From the NCBI GenBank assembly GCA_041744755.1, contig JBGTKC010000119.1, positions 1 to 64,000 of the forward strand: DNA of 64,000 bases, read 5' to 3'. The translations under genes and the position numbers were made by a program. The stretch is from CALDTK01 sp041744755 (GTDB lineage: Bacteria; Bacteroidota; Bacteroidia; Chitinophagales; Saprospiraceae). The first letter of the stretch is position 1. Every line of letters starts with the position of its first letter. The notes below the pieces were generated by a model, which searched no databases, was not told where the DNA came from, and saw only the letters and a list, made by a program, of their open reading frames with translations. This document shows positions 44,935-53,314 of the stretch, in pieces.

Positions 44935-44948
44935 GTTTTGGCGAAAGC
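44935..44948 (+). repeat. Dispersed 14-mer, exact copy 11
   Basis: GTTTTGGCGAAAGC between the gldN stop and its terminator. Confidence 0.9.
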
Positions 44949-44957
44949 CAAACCTCT

Positions 44958-45815
44958 TTAGTACGACCAAAGGTCCTGCTCGAAGTTGAAGATCTCCTGC
45001 TTGATCTTCTGGCCTTCGAGTAGCATGTCGACGCCGGCGAGGTAATCTTGGAGACGGCGGTCCTGCACATTGGACTGCTTGAAGATGTAGCTCGAGAAGT
45101 AGCGCATCTCGAAGAGGTCCTCCCAGCTCGTCGGGCTCGCGTCGTTGTTGTCGTTGAAGACCTTCTGGCGGGCGAGCATCTGGCGGGCCTCCGGGTAGTA
45201 GACCCAGAACATCGGGTTCTCGTACTGAAAATTGCCGTTCTCGTCTTTCACGTCCTGCAGCGGGGCGATCCCGAGGATGCGCACTTGCATCGTCGAGCTC
45301 TCCTCGTCGAAGAACCATACCTCCTTGATGCGGAAACGTTGAATGTCCGTGGGGTCGAGTTCGTTGCGGACCACCTTGATCGAGGTCTCATAAGTCTCGG
45401 GGTCGAAGTAGTCGACCGTATCGACGCTACCCATCTTGTTGGCGACATCGTCCATCGTGAGCGGGTAGGAGAACTTGTCGTCCTCGGTGCTGTAGACGGT
45501 AATCTCACCGTTGGTGGCCGCGTCGAGCAAGATCTTCGCGAACGGCATCTCGGGATAGGTGAACGACTGGTTCATCTTCTCCCGCACGTCGATCACACGC
45601 CAAATGCGCTTCTCCCAAAAAATGTCGGCCTCGCGGACGGGATCGTACGGCAGGACCGGCTTCTCGTTCATCGTGGTGCGCTTGACGATGTCATCGAGGG
45701 GGCCCTGTTGGATAGGGCCGCCCGACTCGGTGATGACGGTTTCCGGGATTTGCGCCTCGGCCGTAGCCGCGGAACAGATACAGGCGAGGGCACCTAGGAA
45801 GAGACGGAACTTCAT
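44958..45815 (-). CDS. gldN: T9SS component GldN/PorN
   Basis: 285 residues with a signal peptide (FLGALACICSAATAEAQ). The blocks ADIFWEKRIWRVIDVREKMN, FRIKEVWFFDEESSTMQVRILGIAP and FWVYYPEAR are diagnostic. GldN forms the periplasmic ring of the type IX machine with the lipoprotein GldK. It is the last gene of the porP-gldKLMN operon. Confidence 0.96.
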   Translation of the reverse strand: MKFRLFLGALACICSAATAEAQIPETVITESGGPIQQGPLDDIVKRTTMNEKPVLPYDPVREADIFWEKRIWRVIDVREKMNQSFTYPEMPFAKILLDAATNGEITVYSTEDDKFSYPLTMDDVANKMGSVDTVDYFDPETYETSIKVVRNELDPTDIQRFRIKEVWFFDEESSTMQVRILGIAPLQDVKDENGNFQYENPMFWVYYPEARQMLARQKVFNDNNDASPTSWEDLFEMRYFSSYIFKQSNVQDRRLQDYLAGVDMLLEGQKIKQEIFNFEQDLWSY

Positions 45816-45872
45816 AAAGGGAGTTTACGAGAGGTACAACGGCCGTAGGACCGCTAGTATTGGCCTGGGGTC

Positions 45873-47537
45873 CTAACGAATCTGGAAGACGAGGCTGTTG
45901 AGCTTACGGCCGGCGTCGTCGCCGGGGCACTTGCCCTTCACGTTGTTGAAGTAGTAGGTGTCACCGGGCTTAGCAGCGCGGGCGAGGCGCTCGGAGTCGG
46001 CGTTGAAGCGTCCGCCAGCGTTGTTGGACGTAACCGGGTCCTGACGCTGTGGCACGCGGACCATCTCGAAGCCTTGGATGTCGCAGCGAGCGTTGAAGTC
46101 GAAGTTCTCGAGCAGCGCGGCCAGACCACCCTGGGCAGAAAATTCGCCGTTCCCCATGGTTCCCGAGTCGTTGTTACCGAGCTTGGCCTTCGGATCGGGG
46201 ATTCGCTTGACGCGAAACTCAGCAGAGGTAAGTGCTTTACCATCCGCTGTGACGTTAATCTTGGCGTTGCCCTGCCCGTTGGCACGAACGACGTATTTCG
46301 GATACGAACCCGAAATCGAGATCGGTCCTGAAGCATTGACCTTCACGGAGTTAGAACTAACACCACCCGCGGTGACGGTGACCGGATTGTCCACGCCCAT
46401 GTAGAACACGTTCATCTGGTCTGCTGCCACCGAAGCCGAGCGAGATCCGACTTCATACGTGAAAGAACTCTCACCTCGATCCACCTTACCGGTGAGTGGG
46501 TTACGAACGCTTGCGGTCAGCTTGACGGTCTTTTGGCCGGAGCCGGAAGCTGGGATCGTATACTTCGCCTTACCATCCGAGCCGACGGCAAGCGTCTGAC
46601 CATTGGCAGTAATCGTGATGTTCTTCGGGTCGAAGCTCGACGAGTAGCTACCCACCGAAACTTCGGCATTGATAGATTCGCCACCGACGACGTAGCTCTT
46701 GTCGGCATTGATGACCGGGAAGAACTTGTCGAATACGAGCTCCTTACCGCCCACCTTGCCTGCGAGCTCCGATACGGCGTAGGCCTCGGCATTCTTGGCG
46801 TCTGCCTGATACTTGGTGAGGAGGGGAAGAGCGGAGATGAGCGGGAGTTGCTTGAAGCGGTACTCAGACCAGGTCTTCTTGTCGGCACCGGCTTGCGCCT
46901 TCCAGACCTCGTCGGTCTCGGTGTTGAGGACGATTGTCTGCTCGAAGGTGGCGACGGCCTCGTCGATGGCAGCTTGGTCAATCACTGCGTTCTCGCCCTT
47001 CGTGAAGCCCACAGCCTTAGCCGTCTCGGGGTTGCTGAGGGTCTTGCGGTAGATATCGACCAGCTTCTGACGCGTGGTCGCGACATCGGCACGCAGCTTC
47101 TCACCTGCACCTTCCATGGTGAGGATGCGCGTGGTGACATCCTTGTTCTTTTTGCCTTTGTAAGTTTGCTTAGGCGTGCCGAAGTACATATAGTCGCCCT
47201 CGCCTCGGGTGCCGTCCTTGTCGCCGGCTTCGTCGATGAGTTGGTCTTTGAGCAACTCGACACTGGCGATAAATTCGGCGGAGGCACTGCGGATCTCCGT
47301 GACGCCGGCACTCAGGCCGCGGAAGTTAGCCTTCGACTCATCTTTCAACGCGTTACTAAGCGCTTTTTCCTGGGCGTCGATTGCCAGGTTGGCCGTCGTC
47401 GTGGATTCGACAAGCGATTTGTCGATCACGTTAAAAGCATTCAAAATTTCGGCCGACACGTTCAGGGCGAGCATCGCCGTAAGCACCAGGTACATGAGGT
47501 TAATCATGAGCTGGCGCGGCTCCTTTGGAATTGACAT
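45873..47537 (-). CDS. gldM: T9SS component GldM/PorM
   Basis: 554 residues. The start MSIPKEPRQLMINLMYLVLTAMLALNV holds the single membrane helix, with a glutamate after it (SAEILNAF). The rest is periplasmic: a helical N-terminal domain and three beta domains, ending with LNSLVFQIR. GldM couples the GldL motor in the inner membrane to the GldK-GldN ring. Spacing to gldN is 57 bases. Confidence 0.97.
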   Translation of the reverse strand: MSIPKEPRQLMINLMYLVLTAMLALNVSAEILNAFNVIDKSLVESTTTANLAIDAQEKALSNALKDESKANFRGLSAGVTEIRSASAEFIASVELLKDQLIDEAGDKDGTRGEGDYMYFGTPKQTYKGKKNKDVTTRILTMEGAGEKLRADVATTRQKLVDIYRKTLSNPETAKAVGFTKGENAVIDQAAIDEAVATFEQTIVLNTETDEVWKAQAGADKKTWSEYRFKQLPLISALPLLTKYQADAKNAEAYAVSELAGKVGGKELVFDKFFPVINADKSYVVGGESINAEVSVGSYSSSFDPKNITITANGQTLAVGSDGKAKYTIPASGSGQKTVKLTASVRNPLTGKVDRGESSFTYEVGSRSASVAADQMNVFYMGVDNPVTVTAGGVSSNSVKVNASGPISISGSYPKYVVRANGQGNAKINVTADGKALTSAEFRVKRIPDPKAKLGNNDSGTMGNGEFSAQGGLAALLENFDFNARCDIQGFEMVRVPQRQDPVTSNNAGGRFNADSERLARAAKPGDTYYFNNVKGKCPGDDAGRKLNSLVFQIR

Positions 47538-47585
47538 TTTAGTCTGTTGTTATGGTGGGGAGAAAGACCGGCGTGCAGGTGTGAG

Positions 47586-47599
47586 GCTTTCGCCAAAAC
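47586..47599 (-). repeat. Dispersed 14-mer, exact copy 12
   Basis: GCTTTCGCCAAAAC in the spacer between gldL and gldM, 50 bases from a sister word GTTTTGCCGAAAGGC (47649-47663) in opposite orientation. Confidence 0.9.
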
Positions 47600-47715
47600 C
47601 GTTTCCGGTGATTCCGACGGAGTTGGCGCGTGAGTACACCTCTGGAGAGTTTTGCCGAAAGGCGTCAAACCCTCCGGCGCAAACGCCGACCCCGACTACC
47701 AAGTCTCTCGCGAGC

Positions 47716-48318
47716 TTACTTGGTGGTGACGGCGGTTGGAGCGGTGCCCATGGCGGTCAGCATATTGCCGTACACGCGGTTGAGCGAACCGAGGTTCTTA
47801 TTGAGCGCGGCCATTTGGTCCTTGTACTGCTTGGTGTCCTCGAGCGAGGAGCCGAGGTTGACGACGGCCTCGTTAAGCTTGCCGTAGAAGTTGTTCATCG
47901 ACGCAATCTGGTCCTTCGTGCCGGAGAAGTCTACCTCCTGGAGCGCCTTGAGGCTCGAGAGCGACTTCGACATCACACGCAGCTCACCGAGCATACCGCC
48001 GAGCTGCTGCTCGACCACCTCACCATTGAGGGCCGCCACCGGGGCGCCGACGCCTGCCGAAGCGGCGATTGGGGCGACGTTAGAGTTGTAGTTGTCCAGG
48101 CCAGGGTAAAGCTTCTCCCAGTAGTAGTCCTTGTCCGGAGGTAGGATGCCGAGCATGATGAAGAGTCCGGCCTCGGTGAGGAGCCCGATGGTGAGCATGA
48201 GCTCGGCCCCTTCCCAGGAGTTGATCTTGAAGAGGGCGCCCACGAGGACAATCGCGGCACCGAAGCCGATGATGAAGTTCTTGGCGTACTTAAAGCCTTT
48301 GGATTTGATAAAGCTCAT
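47716..48318 (-). CDS. gldL: T9SS motor component GldL/PorL
   Basis: 200 residues from the ATG at 48318. Two membrane helices (FIIGFGAAIVLVGALFKI and LMLTIGLLTEAGLFIMLGIL) flank the short NSWEGAE loop and carry the acidic residue of the proton-driven motor (LTEAG). A cytoplasmic helical tail follows. With GldM it forms the proton-powered motor of gliding and secretion. Confidence 0.95.
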   Translation of the reverse strand: MSFIKSKGFKYAKNFIIGFGAAIVLVGALFKINSWEGAELMLTIGLLTEAGLFIMLGILPPDKDYYWEKLYPGLDNYNSNVAPIAASAGVGAPVAALNGEVVEQQLGGMLGELRVMSKSLSSLKALQEVDFSGTKDQIASMNNFYGKLNEAVVNLGSSLEDTKQYKDQMAALNKNLGSLNRVYGNMLTAMGTAPTAVTTK

Positions 48319-48562
48319 AGCAGGTGTGTGTGACTTGACTGTGTGTGTGTACTGTGATTCCCGGCGACCTGCCGAGTGACTTGACGATGTGTGCGAGAAA
48401 CGTGCCAACCTACCCGTTTATGGTAGGGACGCGTGACACTATTTTGTCTTACGTGGCCTCGCGCCGAAACGTTCCGGACGCGTGTAAAACAGCAATAGCC
48501 AACTCGTCACCTGTCTAAACAGACCAACGGGTTAGCTATTGTGGGAGGAGCTGTGTCTCAGC
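48319..48562. other. Spacer between gldK and gldL with GT-rich tract and stem
   Basis: GT-dinucleotide-rich runs at 48323-48350 stand directly before gldL. Near gldK, AATAGCCAAC (48494-48503) pairs with GTTAGCTATT (48531-48540) with one mismatch around a nested GTCT/AGAC stem, without a T tail. It could be an attenuator or processing site that sets the ratio of gldK to gldLMN; this is inference. Confidence 0.45.
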
Positions 48563-49801
48563 TTAGAAATCGTTGATCGAGCGACCGAGGAAGCTCAGCG
48601 CACACCGGAACCCGATGTAGCTCTTGGTGGTGTCCTGGTACTCCCAGTCACGTGTGCCGGTCTGCAGGAAGTAGCTGATGTCTTTCCAGCTGCCCCCGCG
48701 AATCACCTTACGCTTGTAAGACTCCGGATCCTCGTCCTGCGCATCGTAGCGGATGTCGGGGTTGAGGTCGTGCAGGAAGGAGTAAGCGTTCTCGTAGTAG
48801 GCGGTCGTCGTCCACTCGGCCACGTTGCCTGACATGTTGTACAGACCGTAGTCGTTCGGGTAGTAGGCGTCGGCTTTCACGGTGTACTGTCCGCCGTCCT
48901 CGGGGTAGTTGCCGCGACCGGGCTTGAAGTTGGCCAGCAGACAGCCTTTCCCGTTGCGGGTGTAGTACCCGCCCCACGGGAACGGTGCTAGGTCCTTCCC
49001 GCCGCGGGCGGCGTACTCCCACTCGTGCTCGTACGGGAGGCGGAAGTCCTCCGAGTTGACGCCGTTCTCATCCTGGTAAGCGTTCCACAAGTTTGTACGC
49101 CAGAACGAGAATGCCTTCGCGCCGTGCCAGTTGACGCCGACCACGGGGTAGTCGTCGAAGGCCGGGTGCCAGAAGTAATTACGGGTCATCGGCTCGTTGT
49201 AGGAGTAGGCGAAGTCGCGGATCCACACGAGGGTGTCGGGGTAGACGTTGACGGTCTTGCGCTCGATGAAGCTGTTGCGAGGCGCACCGGTCTTATCGTG
49301 AGCCGCGCGACCCCAGTCGTACCACTCGTAAGTATACTGGAGTTTACGGGTGTCGAACTCCTGGCGTCCGGCGAAACGGTCGTCGCCCTGGTAGTAGAGG
49401 TCCTGGAGGGTCTCATCCTCCCAATCGATCTCGTACTCCCAGTCGATTCGCTGCTCGCCCGTGACCTCGTCCTCGTAGAAGTGATCGAGGGCGGTGTGCG
49501 CGATGGAGTCCTTAGTCCACTGCACGAATTGGCGGTACTCGTTGTTGGTGACCTCGGTGTCGTCCATGTAGAATCCCGAGATCGAAATCGACTTGGGGGT
49601 ATTGAGGAAGGTCCCGCTTACGTCCTTGTCCGAGGCGCCAATGTGAAGCGTCCCGGAAGGTATGTACACCATGCCGTAAGGATTGATCCCCTTCCAATCC
49701 GGCCGGTCGGCGACGCCCATCAGCTGTCCGTTCTGCTGCGACTTACAGCCTGCCAGTAAGGCGAGGATCGCGGCGGCGGCGAGGAGGTTAAATCTTTTCA
49801 T
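48563..49801 (-). CDS. gldK: T9SS lipoprotein GldK/PorK
   Basis: 412 residues from the ATG at 49801. The lipobox is LLAGC, giving an outer-membrane-attached lipoprotein. The body is a formylglycine-generating-enzyme-like fold: MVYIPSGTLHIGASD, FYMDDTEVTNNEYRQFV, YEHEWEYAARGG, GNVAEWTTTAYY and VIRGGSWKD. It forms the periplasmic ring with GldN. Confidence 0.96.
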   Translation of the reverse strand: MKRFNLLAAAAILALLAGCKSQQNGQLMGVADRPDWKGINPYGMVYIPSGTLHIGASDKDVSGTFLNTPKSISISGFYMDDTEVTNNEYRQFVQWTKDSIAHTALDHFYEDEVTGEQRIDWEYEIDWEDETLQDLYYQGDDRFAGRQEFDTRKLQYTYEWYDWGRAAHDKTGAPRNSFIERKTVNVYPDTLVWIRDFAYSYNEPMTRNYFWHPAFDDYPVVGVNWHGAKAFSFWRTNLWNAYQDENGVNSEDFRLPYEHEWEYAARGGKDLAPFPWGGYYTRNGKGCLLANFKPGRGNYPEDGGQYTVKADAYYPNDYGLYNMSGNVAEWTTTAYYENAYSFLHDLNPDIRYDAQDEDPESYKRKVIRGGSWKDISYFLQTGTRDWEYQDTTKSYIGFRCALSFLGRSINDF

Positions 49802-49962
49802 CGTAGAATCCGGATTTCGGGGTGGTCGCACGCCCGGGGCAGACGGCGTGAGTGAGCCAAGGCAGCGCAAATCTAATGCAACGCGCGAACGAGGAGCCGT
49901 TAACGCTTCGAGGTAGGCCCGTATTCCACCGACATCAAAAAGCTTGCCTATATGACCCATGT

Positions 49963-50940
49963 TCATAAACGGGGATTGTAAATTAGCGGCGGGAGTTTGC
50001 CCTTGCCTATGGGATTAGCGAGTTCGAAGCGGACGCTGATCTCGTGCGAGCCGTCGTGGGCGTCACTCAACTCAGAAAGTCCTATGTCGTAGGCGTAGGC
50101 GAAGGTGAGCACCGGGGAGGCGCGCCACCCTAACAGAAGACTAGCCGCGTCGACGCTCGCGCCACCGAAACCCCTGAACGCCGCGCCCGCGCCAATATTG
50201 CCGTTGTACCACCCGAAGGCGGCCACCTGGCTCTGCGTGGTACGGGTATCGTTCTGGACGATGGCGGAGAGTTGGAGGTCTAAAACCTCATTAACGGGGA
50301 GGGTCGTGGTCCCGAACGCGAGGTAGGTCCGCGGCCACTGCACAACTAACGCGTCGTACTCGTCGCTTGGTGCATTTACGTCGAGGGCACTTATGCCGAT
50401 CTGCGTCTCACCGAAGGAAACAGCCATTCCGGCGTCTAAACCGAGCGTCCGCGCTGATATACTGCCCGTCGGCAGGAGGACATCGAGGTGGTTGACGTTG
50501 CCGGCTCCGTAGTCGCCGTTGGAGGTGCGGAGGAGATCCCCGTCGATGCGACTGGCTTTGAGGCTTGCGCCAAAACCCGCACTTACGCGAAGTTTGTCCG
50601 TCTTGAACACCGCCAACGCAAGCGAGGCCCGTGCCTGCGTCACCTCCTGTACCCCAATCCGGTCACGCTCTACGGCAATGGCCGCACCAGCGTTGACGCG
50701 GTAAATGGGCGATGCGACCGTGAGGCCGATCGTATTGGGCGCACCCGGGAGGTTGTTGTACTGCTGTCGCAAAAACCCAGTCGCCGACAGCGAGTAGGCA
50801 TTGGCCGAGACGGCGGGATTGAGGCGCGCTGGACTCATCTGCCACCAGGACTGCTGCGGCCAGCGTTGAGCCACGGCGTCGCTCGTGTTGAATAGGGCGA
50901 GTCCGCACAGGAGCGAGAGGCAACGCAGGGTTGGCGTCAT
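49963..50940 (-). CDS. porP: PorP/SprF family protein, first gene of the T9SS operon
   Basis: 325 residues from the ATG at 50940. A signal peptide (SLLCGLALFNTSDAVAQ) leads into a barrel with the PorP/SprF pattern (SPARLNPAVSANAYSLSATGFLRQQY ... FGASLKASRIDGD ... YDIGLSELSDAHDGSHEISVRFEL). Its place before gldK-L-M-N is that of porP in the Porphyromonas gingivalis porPKLMN cluster. PorP-like proteins are needed for T9SS assembly or for anchoring of PorE-type lipoproteins. Confidence 0.88.
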   Translation of the reverse strand: MTPTLRCLSLLCGLALFNTSDAVAQRWPQQSWWQMSPARLNPAVSANAYSLSATGFLRQQYNNLPGAPNTIGLTVASPIYRVNAGAAIAVERDRIGVQEVTQARASLALAVFKTDKLRVSAGFGASLKASRIDGDLLRTSNGDYGAGNVNHLDVLLPTGSISARTLGLDAGMAVSFGETQIGISALDVNAPSDEYDALVVQWPRTYLAFGTTTLPVNEVLDLQLSAIVQNDTRTTQSQVAAFGWYNGNIGAGAAFRGFGGASVDAASLLLGWRASPVLTFAYAYDIGLSELSDAHDGSHEISVRFELANPIGKGKLPPLIYNPRL

Positions 50941-50989
50941 GGAGATCTTGCTCAAGGGGTAGTGTGTGGTCCGGATGGGGGATGCGCCT

Positions 50990-51784
50990 TTATGTAGCCT
51001 CAACAATGTAGTACGCCGCGGTAGTATACAGGTTGCGTACCCCCGGCACGGCGGCAAGCACTTTTGGCAGCGCCCTTGCCTTCAGGCCGAACTTCATAGC
51101 ATAAATAGGATTGAACAGCCACAAGGTTCGCTCGCGGATACGCAATCCGCTCTCTTTACAGAGATTCTCGAAGCGCTCGATGCTGATGCGCGTCCCCCGG
51201 ATGGACTCGAGCTCCTCAACAATCACTTCGCTCTCCCCCGCGCTCCGCAGGTAGCGCCCGTACAGCGGCCCGGGCAGGAGGTGGAGCCACGGCATTCGTG
51301 ACACCCGCTTCGATCTCGCAATTTGCTGGTGTCCTCCGTAAGGCATGTACCAGGGCGGGAACCCAAAGAACATCACGCCCCCCGGCGCGAGAAACTCCCG
51401 CAGCCGCGGCAGCATCCGTCCCTGCTGCGGGATGTGCTCAATGACGTCCTTCAAAATGATTAGGTCGAAGCCCTCGGTGCCGAAGTCCCCAGGATCGACC
51501 TCGTATATATTATCCGTCCGGATGTCCGCGCGCCCCGCGGCAATCTCGGCGGCGAGGAACTCCCGCGCCAAATCCGCCCGCCAGAACTCCAGCTCGATCC
51601 CGACGGCGTGGTGTCCGGCGTCCAGGAAGGCCTTCAGGACACCCGCCTCCGCACACCCAACCTCTAGCACGCGCCAGGGCCTGGGCTGCGCCAGAGTCGC
51701 ATGCGCGCGGGGCAGGATATACTCGGCCGCCGTACGCCGCTGCATCTCGAAGTAACGCGCCTTGTCGGAGTGGAAATCGAACAT
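50990..51784 (-). CDS. Class I SAM-dependent methyltransferase
   Basis: 264 residues from the ATG at 51784, preferred over an upstream ATG at 51835 because a TTACTTCG promoter-like word lies just before it. Motif I is VLEVGCAEAGVL, the acidic end of strand 2 is GIELE, and LIILKDVIEHIP is motif III/IV. The form recalls methyltransferases of surface polysaccharide gene clusters, but the substrate is unknown. Its stop lies 49 bases before the porP start, so it could be read into the T9SS operon. Confidence 0.87.
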   Translation of the reverse strand: MFDFHSDKARYFEMQRRTAAEYILPRAHATLAQPRPWRVLEVGCAEAGVLKAFLDAGHHAVGIELEFWRADLAREFLAAEIAAGRADIRTDNIYEVDPGDFGTEGFDLIILKDVIEHIPQQGRMLPRLREFLAPGGVMFFGFPPWYMPYGGHQQIARSKRVSRMPWLHLLPGPLYGRYLRSAGESEVIVEELESIRGTRISIERFENLCKESGLRIRERTLWLFNPIYAMKFGLKARALPKVLAAVPGVRNLYTTAAYYIVEAT

Positions 51785-51864
51785 CCGGGGCGAAGTAACG
51801 ACTGCTGCAGTGTGCGGGCCCACCAGTGAATCCACCGAAACGTTTTACACATTTTGTATCAATC

Positions 51865-51877
51865 AACAAATTGTGTT
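51865..51877. promoter_or_regulatory. SOS-like half-conserved palindrome upstream of 51907
   Basis: AACAAATTGTGTT matches the dinB palindrome in 11 of 13 positions on the minus strand, and the similarity runs on downstream: both have CGTAAAACC then ACCA and C about 20-25 bases later. Confidence 0.5.
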
Positions 51878-51906
51878 TACCTTGGCAGCCGTAAAACCCA
51901 CCATGC

Positions 51907-52503
51907 ATGTTTGCCCGCGTACGCACCCCAAGTCTGCTCTCCGACCCCTACTTCGGATTCAGTCTCCTAGGTCATAAGATGTTGGATTTGGTCGCGTCTG
52001 CCGCAGCGCCCAAAGGTGCGCTCGCCCGCTTGCCACTCATTCGCTACAGCTTATTGTTCACGGTTGTGGTGGCAGGTTTTCGGTACGTCAACGTGCAGGG
52101 TGAGCAGGTAGCACCCAGAGGCGTCGAAGAGACGTCTCCAGTCCATACCGTCTCGGCGACCGCGAGCTTATTCGGTAGCTCCACATCTGAGTCCACGGCT
52201 ATTAACACGGCTGCGGAACTGGCGATCCTCGAGGAGTACCGCAGGCGCGTTGCCCAGCTATCGCTAAAATTGAACCTCGATCGCCCGACCCTCATGGCGG
52301 TGGCCCTGTTGCAGGATCGCAACCTAGGTACGGACGAGAGCCTGGATGTCGAGGGCCTCGGGATGCGGCTGGCGGCCGTTGCTGCTAAGCGGCGCCCGGT
52401 CATCCCTGGAGATTGGGTCGCGGCAGGCGCCAGTCTTTTCTCCGCTCCGGCAAGCGCCGAACTTGCGTTGCAACATTACATCCGCCGGTACGGATTGGAT
52501 TAA
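51907..52503 (+). CDS. Unrecognised protein with one membrane segment
   Basis: 198 residues from the ATG at 51907 (an ATG at 51979 would remove 24). One hydrophobic stretch (IRYSLLFTVVVAGFRYV, about 46-62) precedes a serine/threonine-rich linker and a helical C-terminal domain (ILEEYRRRVAQLSLKLNLDRPTLMAVALLQDRNLG). Because its promoter resembles that of dinB, it may be a DNA-damage-induced protein, possibly a membrane division inhibitor of the SulA-substitute kind; this is inference from context only. A good terminator follows. Confidence 0.6.
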   Translation: MFARVRTPSLLSDPYFGFSLLGHKMLDLVASAAAPKGALARLPLIRYSLLFTVVVAGFRYVNVQGEQVAPRGVEETSPVHTVSATASLFGSSTSESTAINTAAELAILEEYRRRVAQLSLKLNLDRPTLMAVALLQDRNLGTDESLDVEGLGMRLAAVAAKRRPVIPGDWVAAGASLFSAPASAELALQHYIRRYGLD

Positions 52504-52550
52504 TCCGTATGCTGGGCCACTCAATAATTCATAGTTGTTTCTCATTTCGA

Positions 52551-52584
52551 ACAGCCGGCACTCAAGGTGCTGGCTGTTTTTTTT
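52551..52584 (+). terminator. Rho-independent terminator
   Basis: An 11-bp stem (ACAGCCGGCAC with GTGCTGGCTGT, one G-T) with a TCAAG loop and eight T. Confidence 0.95.
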
Positions 52585-52730
52585 GGTGTCATTTGTTCTT
52601 GCCATCGAAAATCGACACTGTGTTGAAGTGAGCTCAAGCTTCGACGCAGCTTACCTTCGACGGCTACTCGCTTACCAGAAACGGCTACGCAGCGTAGTGG
52701 GCAGAACTACTTCTACCAAAATTCCGTTAG

Positions 52731-53162
52731 CTCCCTATCCTCCTACGCCTCCTCCATATCGCGCTTGCGGGTCAGCTGCTACTCGCCACCGCTGGCGTAG
52801 TGGTGGACGCGCACTACTGCGCGGGGACCTTGGTGGACCTACAGTTGTACGACACGGCGAAGTCCTGTGGAATGGACGAGGGGGCCCCGCGGCTTCGGGA
52901 CTTGGGTTCGGACAACGTTTCTGAGAAGCCATGTTGTCGCGACGAAACTAGCTTTCTCAAGTACGAGCCAACGAACGGGCAGCAAGCAGATTTGGTGGCC
53001 CCAACCACCGGGGCTGTGTTCGCTCAACTTCAGACGGGTGAGGCTTTCGCCAAAACTTATTCCGCCCCTCGCACCGGCACCGGCAACGAGTACAATCACT
53101 ACGGTCCACCGCCAATACGGCGCGCCGAGCGTCAGGCCCGGCTCCAGGTGTACACCTTCTAA
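52731..53162 (+). CDS. HYC/CC/PP-type small protein of a metal-efflux cluster, start unclear
   Basis: The frame holds AHYCAGTLVDLQLY, then PCCRDE and a C-terminal YGPPPIRR. These three landmarks mark a family of small exported proteins that I associate with CusA/CusB genes in Bacteroidota. A signal-like stretch (LLHIALAGQLLLATAGVVV) precedes HYC and lies in frame from 52731, right after a stop at 52728. That segment has no ATG, GTG or TTG; the first GTG (52800) comes after the signal. Either a non-standard start such as CTG 52776 is used or the gene has lost its start. Cys and His residues suggest metal binding. An exact 14-mer encodes AFAKT here. Confidence 0.6.
   Translation, partial: LPILLRLLHIALAGQLLLATAGVVVDAHYCAGTLVDLQLYDTAKSCGMDEGAPRLRDLGSDNVSEKPCCRDETSFLKYEPTNGQQADLVAPTTGAVFAQLQTGEAFAKTYSAPRTGTGNEYNHYGPPPIRRAERQARLQVYTF
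53043..53056 (-). repeat. Dispersed 14-mer, exact copy 13
   Basis: GCTTTCGCCAAAAC in the HYC/CC/PP-type gene, encoding AFAKT. Confidence 0.9.
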
Positions 53163-53314
53163 TTCGAGGGCATATTTATTCTGGGTAGCTGTCTTCGACG
53201 CGCTGCCCTTGCCCCTTTCGGGACCGCAACAACCGGTTAGCACATTCGGGTACGGTTCTGCCTCCAGGCACAGCGACACGCGCAAATCACCGCGCCCCGC
53301 CCCACCCTACGGCT

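Noticed and set aside
48319..48362. GT-rich tract before gldL as a phase-variable microsatellite
   Set aside because: Runs are short and interrupted and lie outside the coding frame. Kept only as part of the spacer description.
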